A DNA stretch of 64,000 bases from Ascoidea asiatica (Eukaryota > Ascomycota > Saccharomycetes > Ascoideales > Ascoideaceae), in NCBI GenBank assembly GCA_001600695.1, contig BCKQ01000007.1:743607-807606 (forward strand), given 5' to 3'. Below, in pieces: positions 33,606 through 46,153 of the stretch (the stretch's first letter is position 1; each line of letters begins with the position of its first letter). Under the pieces are notes generated by a model. The model was given only the letters and a program-made list of their open reading frames with translations. It did no database searches and was not told where the DNA came from. The translations under genes and the position numbers were made by a program.

Positions 33606-36600
33606 ATGACTGATGTTCCTATTGATGGTAACTTTGATAAAACCCTTGTTAGTAAACTTAATGATGATGATGTTGATGAATACATTCAATTTATTTCAAA
33701 ATTTCAAAAATTAAATCAATTCGTTCCTGCTTGTTCAAAAAATCCCTTCTCTATTTCCTTCATTCACTATCGTATAAACCCTTTTAGACTTATTACTGTC
33801 GAAGAAATCAATCAAAATGAAATTAATCAAGGTGTCTTCTTACAAGCCAAAATTATCGAGAATTATCAACTTTCTATGTAACCAGAAGAGAAAACTTTCA
33901 TTGACATTGAAAGAGAAAATAGAACTGAAAGAAATCATTTCTTAAGAAATAATAAACCTAATAATCCTATTTTCTTTAATTATCCTAAAGAATTTTTCAC
34001 TAAACCTTTTATTAAATCTCCTATTAAATTAATCGCAAATGATGTTACTTCAGAAAATGAAAATTCCAATAATGAAGATAATCAAATTGCAAAACTTCTT
34101 TTTGCAGTTATTAATTCTCCAGTCAAAAACTCTGATCATCTTGATACCTTTGTAGACAGAATCTTCTCTCTCCTTGAATCTTTTCAATTCATCACTAAAG
34201 ATCCTTCTGGTGTCTTTCTTTTACAAAAGGACATTTCACCTCAAAATGAGGCTATCATTAAACAATTCTTGACTAATAATATTCAAGAAAATCTAGATTT
34301 CTCTACTCAACAACCAGTGGTTGATGATATTGAGTTTTCAAAAGTTAAAGTGCAAGTTTTAATCATGAAACTTCAAGAGAAAAAATTTGCCTTTCGAGAC
34401 CCTTTAAATCAATTAGGTTCAATCATCAACTTCAAATTAAGAAATGAAGTTCTGAAAAGTGCTAATCTACTATGGCAGAAAATAAGAAAATTCTTTAGTA
34501 AAATCCTTTCATCTGACCACCAAGAATTAATCAAAGATCAAGATAATTATATCAAATTAACAAAAAAACTTTTCGATACAAATGTATGTAAGGTCATAGC
34601 TAAATATTTTATAGGAAACTATATTAGAAGCATTAATACAGATAATTACAACAGATATAAAGATAAATCTACCTCTTTATCATTAAATGATAATGTCAAA
34701 TTCATTGTTGAATCCAATTTAATTCCTCCTCAATTATTAAAATCTAGAAATGCTGAAAATGACAAATTAATTATCCAAAAACTTAATAACAAAAGAGAAT
34801 TTTCTACTGAAATTTCAGATGCTAATAAAACTGCTTTAGGTCAAAACTTTAATTCAAAAACTCATTCACTTAAAAGATTAAAAATCTCTTCTGTTGATGA
34901 TAATTCTCAAGTTGTTGCTTTAATTAAAAAAACGAATTCATCTAATATTTTGTCTTCCAACACTGATACAGATGATCAAGATATTTTACTTATCTCAGAA
35001 ATTGCTGCCCCTGAATTTTTTGCCCTTCCTTTAAAAACTATTCACGATGATGAGTTTTATCAATCTCATTCTGAAGGTCGTAAACTTTGCTCTAATTGTA
35101 GAGTTTTCAAACATCATCATTCGGTTTGTCCTATATTCCCTACAGACTTAACTAAATGCTTTAAAAAAAAATGAAAATTTTGAGAAAAAATTGTCTTTAA
35201 GCAAAATTCCTAACATGAATAATCCTTTCAAATTCAATTCTACTATTATTGAACTTGATTCTATTTCTATTCCTAGAGATTTTTTTGAAGATCTTCCTGA
35301 TCTCTATAGAATTTCTTCCATCAAAATTCCAATAATATTTACTTCTGCTAATTATAAAAAATCTTTCAACTCAACTGACATTAAATTAGATTTTCATCCT
35401 ACATTCAAATATTATGATTTTTCTAAATTAAATCTTCAATATAACGTCAATTGTACTAATAATTTTCCTTCAATTTTCATTAACAATATTACCTAAAACT
35501 TTATCCTGTTCTATTAAAGAAGATCTTTCTCTGGGAAATCCATTTTAAGATTTAGGTGTTGCTTTAACAGAATAAAAGATGTTTCTCCTTTTGATATTCC
35601 TGCTATTAATGAATCTATTTCTGAAATTAATACTATTAATACTATTAATAACGATGAGTCCTCCAAAGATAATCATCATCTTGATGATAATGATGATATT
35701 CATCTCCAAGACTCACCTCGTCTTAAAGCTACTAACAAATATGATTTAAGTGATGATATCCTTTCACTCATTGATTTCAATCAAGCTAATTCTTTACTTG
35801 CTAAAATGTATAATTCTGAAAGTTCTTTTAAATTGGACTCCACTGCTACTGGCCATAACCGAATTTTTATAACTCCTCCAAAACTTAATTATTCCCTTCA
35901 ATTTTATAAAGACTTATTTACTCTTGATAAAAATACAAACACCATCAACTTCATTTTTGACCTTGATTTCAGCTTCGATGTCTTATTAATCAAAAATTTT
36001 ATACAACAGATGAATATAATTTATTCAAACTTGCAAGCAAATCCGGTATATAATGCATTTAATGACTTCTATTACTGTGAATTTGCTTGTGATAAATTAG
36101 TTGATAATCGAGTTTCTGTTAACCCTTATGCCAACATTTATACTGCTATCTTACTTGAACATCTAATTTACAAATTAAAAAAGCATAATACTTCTAAGCA
36201 TAGTTTTGAAAATCTATCTAAGGAATATAAACTTTCTTACAATGCTGCAATTTTGTTTCCAGGTAAAATTGCTTCTATATTTTCTGAAAAAATGTTTTTT
36301 GGATTTAAAAAATTAAAAGGATCTCCTGATAATAAAATTCAGTGTTATGTTCCTTCAAACTCTATTTTACCTATTCTCCTTAATAAATATGGTAATATTA
36401 TCAATACTGATGAATCATATAATAAATATCATACAAATACTTCAGTGTTATCTTTAGTGGTTTTATCAGACAAAACTTTTATTCCAGCTAATGCTAATCT
36501 TATAATTCACTCTTCTAATTCTAAACTTGATAATAAAAATAAATCTTCCTCCACTAAAACTGAGAATTCACATAAAAATAACTCCTCTTCTGATTTTACA

Positions 36601-36678
36601 TCAAATTCTAATTTTTATAAAAGTGCTAATAATTTCAATAAAAATAACAAAACTTACTACAGGGCGAGGCCTTACTAA
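33606..36678 (+). pseudogene. gag of copia copy 2 (inactivated)
   Basis: Starts at ATG 33606 (MTDVPIDGNFD). Frame 1 is interrupted by TAA at 33879-33881 (copy 1 has a sense codon there) and otherwise runs to 35174. A perfect CX2CX4HX4C zinc knuckle lies at 35088-35129 (C..C....H....C), the nucleic-acid-binding motif of retroelement nucleocapsid. A +1 slip at a nine-A run (35163-35171) separates it from the next block (35191-36678), which has its own breaks near 35490-35570 and ends in an Asn/Ser/Lys-rich tail. Together they give about 1020 codons before the protease, long for a copia gag. The second block may hold the capsid. Not translatable as one protein now. Confidence 0.8.
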
Positions 36679-39600
36679 GATCAATACCTTCACATCTATT
36701 AATTCTATTAAAAAAGTTAAACTTAATAATCTTGCTTCAAATTCAACAAATTGCTTTTCAATACTTTTAGATTCAGGTGCTGATCTTAGTGTAACTGGAA
36801 ATAATTATATATTACATAATTATGTAACTTGTAACTCTTCAAATATTAAAACCATTTACAATTATTCTCGTTCTCCTATTCAATTAATTGGAAAAGGTGA
36901 TATCATTGGATATATTGTAGTTAATAATAAAAGTATAAAGATGACTTTCTCAAGTGTTTACTATTCTCCCGATGGTTCTGATACTGTTATAACTCCTCTT
37001 CAACATTCTGATATTATTGGTTTTAAGACTGATAAATTTGGCCTTGAGTGTTGGACCTATGATGATAATAATAACAAATTAATCATTGCCAATTGTCAAT
37101 TAAATAACACGTCAACTAGTTTTGGTTTAAATTTTTTCAAATCCTATAATTCTGGCTTAAATGATTTCATTGAGAGTAACTCTAATTTCAGAATCAACTC
37201 GTTAAAAAATAACTTTCAAATCCATCATAAATTCAATCATCTTCCTATTACTAGTATAATCAAACTCATTGATTGCAATGCAATTAACCACAAAAATCTT
37301 AACATTTCTAATAAAGACTTTACTTATCTGTCAAAGAAATAATACTAATGATAAAATTGCTTCTAAATCAACATTTGTTGCTACTAAACCTAATCAAATT
37401 ATTCAAGTTGATGCTATCGCTCCCATATCTCCTATTAGTATCACAGGTTATAAATACATTCTAGTTATTGTTGATAAATTCACAAAGTTTATTTATGCTA
37501 AACCTATACACTATAAAGGAGAATCTGCTATATATTTAACATTTTTTCTTAACCATCTACAAAACATATTCCAATATAAAGCTACCTATTTACTGAGCGA
37601 TCAAGGTGCAGAATTTGTAAATAATTTAATTAATCAAAAATTGTTCTTGGATGGAACTGATCAAGATCTACTTTTGGTTATAGAAGTATTCAAAATGGTG
37701 TTGCTGAAAGAGCTAATAGAACCTTGTTCACTATATGTAGAACCTTATTAAATTCTTCTGGTCTTCCTGATGAATTCTGGGAATTTGCTATTTTTGCTTC
37801 AATGGTTAGGCATAACAAATCTCTAAAATAATAATAACAAAATTACTCCCCTCGAATTGCAATATAACTATAAACCTTCAATTCACCAACTTTATGAATT
37901 TGGTTCATTAATTTTTACAACTCAAGTGTCTTTTAGACTCCAAAGTTCTAAAACTTCTAAACAACGTAGAGGCATTTATCTTTGTGAAAATAGATCTGAA
38001 CTAGGTCACCTTTATTTGAATCTTGATTTTATGAAAATCATGATTACAGTTGTCATAAATCAAGACAAAAAACAGAGACTATTCAAAGATCTCAACATAA
38101 CATTAGATTTAAACAAAATTCAGATAATTCCTCCTGATTCAAAAAGAAATTCAATCCATTCTGTATCTGCCTATCCTAATGACTTTCAACCTCCAATTAA
38201 AGTTTCATTCAAAAAATCAAATTACTATGAAACTAAAGGGTACTTTCCTGATTATAAACTTAGAATTTCCAATAATGGGTCTGATAATTCATCTAATAAA
38301 TTTATTGATGTTAATGAAAACTCTTTACTGAATACCATTACCTCTGACTTCATTAATAGATCTAATACCTCTTGTATTAATAATATAAATGTTTTCCCTT
38401 CCTGTTTACCAAAAAAACCCACCAAACTTTCTCCTTCAAATCAGGTTACATTCAATTTTGCTACATCTATACAACTTGTCAATAAAAATAAATTTCCTCA
38501 AAGAAAAATTCCTTCTTATCAGTCAATTGAAAATAAAACTAACACCTTCATCGCTGAAATTTTACAAAACTCAATTGACTCCACTCCTAAACCTCCTTCG
38601 GTTTTTTCTATCTCACCTAGTTTAATAAACTCACCGTTGAAACATGACTTAAATGATTCTGATGCAAACGTCTCTAATAATAATTCTTTTCCAAAAAATT
38701 TGGATAAAAATAATTCTAAATCTGAATTGAATAAATTTAATCTTGAGCTATCTAATGAAAACTCTTTAACTCCTAATCCAGCTTCTTTATCTAATCAAGT
38801 AACATCTTCTGATAAAGTTTCTATTTTCCCTATTAATAAAAATTTTAAATCGTCAAATACAGATTTTATTAAACCTTCCTTTCAAAATGAAAACTCTACT
38901 ACAACTCCCTGTAAAAATTTTTCTGATAAAATCTCCAATCATAATGGCTCCATATCTCTTATTCCGGTATTCATTTTTAATAAACATATTTCTTCTGATG
39001 ATCTTAATCCAATCCTAAACTATAACAATAACTTACTATCTCAAATCTCTAAATTTAATTTTAATAAATCTACTGTTAATTGTTTATTAGACTCTGAGTT
39101 ATCTCAAAATGACCTTTGTTCCGTATTCAATAAAAACTACAATAATACGGATAAACGTTTTTCAAATTATACAATCCATGAAGCTATTCCAATCGAGAAT
39201 GATGGTTCATTCCTAACGGCTGTTTCTGTTGAGGAAGAACTTCTCCATTCATATCAGTTCAATACATTAGATGAAGTATTAATAAATGGAAAATTTTCCT
39301 CTGAATCAAAAAAATTTTTCAATAAGTTCTGTCAAACAGCTCTTCCTTTTGGATCATATTCTTTGTATGAAATTTTAGATCAGAATATTGGAGGAATCTT
39401 TATAAGGAACATCAAACAATTAAATCAGGAACCAGTAAATTTCAAGGCAATTCAAGATTTACCATCCAATATTCAAAAACTTTGGCTTGAAGCTTGTACT
39501 CGTGAATTCAATTCCTTCAATGAATTCAAAGTTTGGGAACTAATTCCAAAACCTATCAATAAAGTTCGAATTTTGAGAGGAAGATGGATACTTAAAATGA

Positions 39601-41086
39601 AGTATATTCCTGAATTAAAACCAAAAGCAAGATGGGTGATTCAAGGTCATCGTCAAAAACCTGGCAGAGATTTCGGTGAGACTTATGCACCTGTGTGTCC
39701 TAATGAGATTTTTCTCACATTAATTACAATATGTGCTCAAAAAAATTGGTTTATTGAAACTGGAGATGTTCCTTCCGCCTTTCTGAGAGGCAAAATTAAA
39801 GAAACACTTTATGTTCATGAACCTGAAGGGTTTATTAACAAACAATACCCTAATTATATATACAAAATAACTGGTAGTATTTACGGTCTGCATCAAGCAC
39901 CAACAGAATGGTATCTACAATTAAAGGATCAGTTAGAGTCTTAATTCTACACTCAAGATGAAAAGGTTTCCTGTATATTTTATAAATCTTCTATCTTTGG
40001 TCTAATATTAGTTGCTCTCCATGTTGACGAAATTATCTTTACTGCTTCTTCAATGAAACCAATGGAAATTATTAAAACTGATTTTAAACAATTATTTGAT
40101 ATCAACTTATTAGGTGAAATGAAAAAGTTTCCTGGACTACAAATTGATTATAACAGAGAAAAGGGCTATATATGCTTAAATCAAGAAAAATATTCTCATC
40201 AAATAATAGATACTTTCTTAATCAATACAAACAAAGATAATATAAATGTACCTTATAATGACTCATTTAAAACTCTTAAAATAATTCCTGAAAAAGATAA
40301 AAATTTTAAACAAATGAAAAGATTTCCTTGTGCCCAAATAGTTGGAAGTTTGATTCACTTATCTAGATTTTCGCGACCAGACATAACACAATCTGTGCAC
40401 ATTCTAACCAGACATATGGTGAATTATAATCAATCTCACTAAATATGTGCTTTACATATCCTAAAATATATAAGGAATTCAATCACATTGGGCCCTACTT
40501 TCATAGATCTAATGAAAATAAATTAATTACCTTCTCTGATGCCAATTATGCTGCTGGCGCTCAATCTCTTATTGGTACTATTACAATGTATGGTAATATA
40601 CCTTTGAACTGGGGTTCTAAATTTCAAGCTGTTCCTCTTCGATCTTCCTCAGATTCAGAACTGCAAGCTCTTGCATATACGTCTAACAACACCAGATACC
40701 TTGCGTGGTTCATCTCAAGACTTGATTCTTTCACATATTCAGAGGATACAATTAGTTTTAACAAAAAAACAAATTTTAACTCGAGTTTCCAATTACCTAT
40801 TATAAATAGTTTACCCATCAAAATTTTTCCTATTACAATTTTTGTTGATAATAAAGGTGCTATTTATTGGACAACTGATAGTGGGAAACTTAAAGCTAAA
40901 GCTCATATCGAACAAAGGTTTTTATTCATTTCTGACAGAATCTATAAAAAAGAACAAAAAGTCGAATATGTTAACACTTTAAATAATATTGCTGATATTT
41001 TTACAAAATGTCCCACTCATGCAACCTTTCATCATTTAGCTCAATTCATAGTTTCTAAACCACCAATTAGAATTCCTGAAATTTAA
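36527..41086 (+). pseudogene. pol of copia copy 2: protease, integrase, RT, RNase H (inactivated)
   Basis: Protease box LLDSGAD at 36764-36784. Integrase zinc region IHHKFNH to about 37335, then core residues Asp at 37410 (QVDAIAP), Asp at 37599 (SDQGAEF) and Glu at about 37706 (VAERANRT), so all three catalytic acids are present. Frame breaks lie at about 36660, 37325, 37675 and 37830. RT follows a long Ser/Asn-rich linker: KARWVIQGHRQKPGRDFGET (near 39620), DVPSAFLRGK, YGLHQAPTEWY, and the catalytic box HVDE at 40020-40031, where HVDD is expected. TAA stops at 39942 and 40440. RNase H (FSDANYAAGAQS, RSSSDSELQALA, VDNKGAI, NNIADIFTK) is open at 40445-41086 but in another frame. Dead element. 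Confidence 0.88.
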
Positions 41087-41763
41087 TATTTATATGCCTG
41101 ATTAGACTGGTTTATTGATAGTTGTCTTCTGGAATCGCTACATGTTTATTTAAATGCTCTGTCAACCTAAGTGCAATTCTTAACTTCCTACTCAATTCTG
41201 AAATAAGACTGTTTTGATAAATTGCTTCAATGCTTAATAAAAAATTTAAGTTTTAAATCAGATACATCTACAAATTAGATTAATTTAATAACTATCAGAT
41301 TTATCTAATTATAATTTGTTTTTCTGTTAATGTTCTGATTTTGAACTTATTACATTTGGGCTTATTTATGTTGCTCCACCATAGCTTATCACCTTCTTCT
41401 GGCTCTTGTCTCTTCAACTATTGTTTAAAAAATTTAATGTTCTCGGTTTATGGAGGTGCATTTCAATTCAATCTCAATTAAGTTTTTTCCTGCTTATATT
41501 TATTTTAATCTTCTTTGTTTTTGCTTCAATTCTTCTGCCTTCTTATTTCTTTTTTCTCCTCAGTTGTTATTTACTGGTAAAGAAAGATTTTCTATTGTTT
41601 TACTATTCGCATGATTATTTGTTGCAACAACCCTTACTCCATGATATATTCCTTATTAGAATATGGAGGTGAAGCTCATTGAGTAAGGCACACTACTTTA
41701 CTTTTTAAAAGCTCACTCTCCTTAACTGTCATCATCCACCAAAAATTCCTGTTTATGGAGGTG
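41087..41763 (+). other. 3' untranslated part of copia copy 2 with polypurine tract
   Basis: No gene. TATGGAGGTG occurs three times (near 41450, 41662 and 41753). The last one abuts the 3' LTR and is the likely polypurine primer. An 88-codon hydrophobic ORF at 41406-41672 is T-rich and not called. Confidence 0.6.
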
Positions 41764-41987
41764 AATTAAATTAGGCTAAGCAAGCCTTTGTGTGGCTAAT
41801 GAAGTTTACCTAAATATGAGATCTTTATATCATGTGACATCTGTTAGAATAGTCACATGATCACCTAAAACATGCTCGGTTTATATTTTAGGTAATTATT
41901 TAAGTTGTCTATCCGCAAAGATGAAACTTAGTCATCTTCTTACCACTTTTATAGTTAGTAAGACAAAATATACTTATAATTCTTATT
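41764..41987 (+). repeat. 3' LTR of copia family 1 copy 2
   Basis: 224-bp direct repeat of 32005-32228, about 93 percent identical by eye, preceded by the polypurine tract and followed by AAACC. Confidence 0.92.
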
Positions 41988-43700
41988 AAACCACTGGATT
42001 TCTGAAAAGCTATTCCTAGGAAGATGTTCAGCCTCAATAAAAGATTGAGACTCTCGGAAGAAGCATTAGTCACTACTGAAAATATGTTTATTACGAATGC
42101 TGCTAGCTAATTCGTAGAAAGGGTACGTAGAATACATGAAAAGTATTTCGTATTGGCAACCAGTTATTTTGCAAACAAAAACGGTTACTTCATATTTACG
42201 AAATAGCAGAGGTAACACTTCGGTTCCCTCAGCCAGAAGGAAGGTGTAACAAGATATCCCAGATTGTTGGAACGGGCTGAAACAAATGTTTTACAATGTT
42301 CATAATAGATTTTTAAACTCAAAAAAACTTCGCTGCTGGATATGCCTATAAAAGTCGGTTTTTAATGCAGTCGGAGAGGTAAACTTTATTAAGTCTTCCC
42401 AAAGCTTTGAAGTAGTACAGGTTGTCTTAATGGATATGAGAAGCAGTCGGTCAATTAAAGAATATCAGTTATTGCTTCAGCCAAATAAGTTGTTTGCAGA
42501 TATTAGCCGCAAAAAGAAAACTATATTATTGAAATCATAGATCAAATTTGAAATTCTTACACAGAAAAATATATTGAGAACAAACATCATGATTCAAAGG
42601 CATATAAGTGTGCTGCATTGGTGGAACAGATTATGCGTAAGCTTTTTAATAATGTTAACACAACATCAATCCTGCAACTGAACAACAGTGCAGACTTTAG
42701 TAATAAGCAATTCGACGATCAAGGTAAGGAACATCAAAATAAGTCCAGTACGAGCAAGAAATCCAAAGGCGAACAGGTTTATCAAAAGTTTACCTCCTAT
42801 TTAGAGTAGAGATAGGTAGAATAATCAATACCTATGAAAGTAGCAATTGGTCTAGATTTCTTGATGATGCTGTGTATTAGATAAATAACAACTATAGCGG
42901 TCCAATTGGTGTTACACCGTCTCAAGCTCTATATGTCCATCGCCAAAAATTATCCTATATCAATTTTTGCAAAGAAAAAAACTAAAAAAACTCGGTCAAT
43001 CTGTGCTACTGAACTTCGAAACAACTCGGAAATGTATTCCTCAGAAAATTGATCTAATTCCCCTATAATTATTACTATAAATAACAGGTACATAATGCTA
43101 TCAGATAAGCAAAGCAATGTTCCAACTGCCAGGAAAACCATCTGTTTATATGAGAAGGTAAAGGTGACATCCAATAAACAAGATACTGCTGTAAGAATAT
43201 GTGACAATCTTGATTTGGATATTTGATAAAAATTATGCAGAGTTCCCAAGAGGAAACAAAAATGTTTTAAACAGTTGCATATAGAACCGGAATCTCAGAA
43301 AATGCTTTTATGTACTCTTAAATTGAAAAGATGAGAGCGGACATGGATGTTGGTTTTTCTCTATCGGCAGATGCGTTTACACAAAATGTCATTTGACGAA
43401 GTGTTACGAAACGCATTTTACTTTCCAATGAATTGGATTCAGGTAAACTTTATGTTCTCCAAAAAGAACCAAAAAATTTCAAAATAATTAAATCCTATGA
43501 TTGTGTTTTAGTGTGCAGAGAAAGATGTGGGTGCAGAAAAAAAAAAGGTCGAGTACTCCTTACTATACAGTAATCAGAACAGCATGGATCCAATCAATTG
43601 TCGGCATTACAAACCTGGTAAGAAGGTATTTACTTCCGATAGGGTGGAGGTTGTTGTTAATAAAAGGAACAAAACAATTTTCAGTGTTAAATTCTCCTAG
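41988..43700 (+). pseudogene. Decayed integrase, catalytic part (KRBA2/Ginger-like)
   Basis: Protein-like text in shifting frames shows the rve integrase core in order. A zinc-region start reads VERVRRIHEK (near 42113). CWIC follows at 42334-42345. The first-strand block EVVQVVLMDMRSS (about 42409-42447) matches the QVDLIDM block of KRBA2/Ginger-type integrases, with Val for the catalytic Asp. ILQLNNSADFSNK (about 42669-42707) corresponds to ILQSDNGREF. WSRFLDDAVY and NNNYSGPIGVTPSQALY (42830-42930) match the post-Glu part. A downstream Cys cluster CVLVCRERCGC followed by a Lys run (43503-43545) fits the Cys-rich tail seen in that class. Family assignment is by memory of the pattern; a gypsy integrase is the alternative. 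It has many stops and no activity. Confidence 0.5.
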
Positions 43701-46153
43701 TAAAAGTTAGATGATTTGTATGTACGAGTTACCTATAATTTTATAACATGTATACAAATAAAGCCAAACGGTAGCTTTACCGTTCATACGTTTAACGAGT
43801 TCTCGTTACAGAGACGAAACAAAAAAATGATTCTAGCAAACCGGTACTAATAAGAGATATTGTGCAAACATAATGTTCAATCTATTTATGTATGCGCCTT
43901 TCCTAAATTACTTCGAACAAATGTTATTTGAAATTCCTATCGCTTTAAAAATCGAAACTGTCTACTAATCCAATCAGCCCAAGCCCATAATATAAGTGCT
44001 CACTTTTTCCAGGTACTGCCTAAACAGTTGCCCACGAATGTTACTGATAGTTAAAAAAGTGCTTATACGATGAGTGGGGAAGATTAAGGGCAAAAAGCTT
44101 CGCGCTGGCTCATTCGGTTGAAAAATTTTAAGAGTTCTGCTTACGAGGTTCCGGTTTGTGTACGTTTGAATATTTCTTCTATCCTGAATTAATTAAACGC
44201 GGCTCAGTTAAAGTTGTATCCCAGTGATCAGTATTAGGTCAATTCTTTTGGGCATAAGTTTCCAAGGATATTACAGTTCTGAGTTGGATATATAGTGATT
44301 GCCAATCTAGGCTCCTCCCTGAATGTCCTTACGAAACGCTTTGTTGTTCTGGAAGTTCATGTCAGCTGACTTTCACTTTTTTAACATTAAAGACTCGCAG
44401 TATTTCGAAGAACGGAACAGCATTCCAACTGAATAGGCACGGGATTTATGAGTCGGTAGATGTTCTAACCGTTTGGATCTAGTATGATACTGATAATTCA
44501 CTGCTTGCCCAACGCTACTATGGAAACGAATACTCCCGTGAAGCTGTAGTTCGCGACCACTTGATTATTTTCTTGAATTATTTTGAGATCCCGATTGGAA
44601 CCGGAGCTTCGTGGTTAGACACGAGAAATTTGTATTACCTTGAGATATTGAGTGTCTGCATTAGTCCTGTACCAGCTATATCCAGAATGAGTTATCAGTG
44701 TAATTCCCCTCCAATCATAACCTGAATGTTGTATGTTTTTAGGTCATTGGATTGGGGTACACAGCAATAAGGCTGCTTAGTTAAAATATCTTTTAATTTT
44801 TAAATGTTTTTAAACGAATAATCAGTATGGTTAAGGAAGCTTAACCGCTCCGCTTGTACTAACTCTATGAATTTTGGTTATTTAAGATTGTCCGAACGGA
44901 TTTAAACCAAAACATGATCACAGCATCATAATGGATGTGATATGGACATGTTTTTCGCAGTAAATTTTGAAATAAAATTTATTATACTATTGAGCTGCCG
45001 GCCAGCCTCAAGTTTTGTCAGACCTTTATATATATGGCTGGTTACGTCAGTAAAGGTATTAGAAATACGCATATAAATCGCCATATTCGTTATATGGTTT
45101 CAGGTCAAGCAACAGCCGATTAGAGGGATAATAAATATGTCACACCTGCAATATGATGTTTTTATTTTATGAACAATATGAACTGTTTCTATCAATGAAT
45201 ACTCTTCAATTTGGGCACGTGCTATAGAACCTCAGAGCAGCAATGAATAAATAAATCTGCTTCACTAATCAATTATAATGTAAACGTCGCAATGTTGGAA
45301 AACTACATTTCGAAATTTGTACCTGGAAGTATGATCCCCCTCATACTGACTTCCCCCGGAGACACCAGTAATGGCTATCTAAAGTTTGAATTATTTTAGG
45401 GGAGAAAGAAGTTTTCTCAAAAGTTAACTAATGGTAGCAAAAACAGCATGCTATTTAAAAATTTGGTAGCTTATTATGTTAACAATATGAAACAATTGTC
45501 AAAACTTTGTGGAATTTTTGTATATCTGTCAAAGTATTATGAGACCAAATTTTGTAGCTATTCAGGCGTAAAAGGCATAGATAATGGTTCACTGAGTACG
45601 TTTCCAGGTTTTATTGTAAAAGCGTTTTCCTATTTTTCGGTAATCCACACCCATGTGGTATCAAGTTCTGTTAGGGCCTTTGTTTCAGTTCGTTACCCTT
45701 CAATTCCCCCCAAAAGGGCTTAAAAATTGTTGCGTTTTATTTTCTTAGCAAAACTGTGGAGTTTTTAAGCAGAAGGTATAATTGATTTTAGACAGTGATT
45801 TCATGCAGGTAGGCTTCCTGAAATGGAAACATACATAGTCTCTCGGAGTAATCACGTAACCGTACCGACATCATTGAAGACAATTATGCATAAAAACCGT
45901 TTGTGGCCTGGAAAAGGCAAGTTTTTACTTTATTAGTAGCCGGTGAGTACGGTGGCTTGAGCGATGCTCAAAATTCATTCGTTAACAGTTAACACATTTC
46001 TTACCATATTTGGGATTCCTGCAGCATCATATGTGGTTTTGAATCCTTGAAATTAGATTTGGAGCTTGGTCAATAACTTTTGTCAATCCCTTAAGATATG
46101 AATGGTACTCTTCAGACATTTAAACGGTTACTGCTGTTTTCCATGAGATTTAT
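43701..46153. other. Gene-free stretch
   Basis: No convincing coding sequence. A 91-codon ORF at 45448-45723 (+) and several shorter ones lack recognisable motifs or copies elsewhere in the window. Base composition is less AT-rich than in the copia elements, perhaps old element debris. Confidence 0.35.

Larger units (their letters stand above)
32005..41987 (+). mobile_element. Copia family 1, copy 2: full-length but inactivated retrotransposon
   Basis: A 9.98-kb element with two 224-bp LTRs that differ at about 15 positions by eye. It has a 1.38-kb leader, gag, pol with protease, integrase, RT and RNase H, a 3' untranslated part and a polypurine tract. The flanking 5-mers AACCC and AAACC differ at one base, consistent with a decayed target duplication. 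Gag and pol appear to derive from one long frame (33606-41086, about 2490 codons), now broken about ten times. It splits an older decayed integrase gene. It is the best reference copy for family 1 in the window. Confidence 0.93.

Noticed and set aside
33606-41086. Copia copy 2 as a possibly active element
   Set aside because: Three in-frame stops, several frameshifts and a changed RT catalytic box rule it out.
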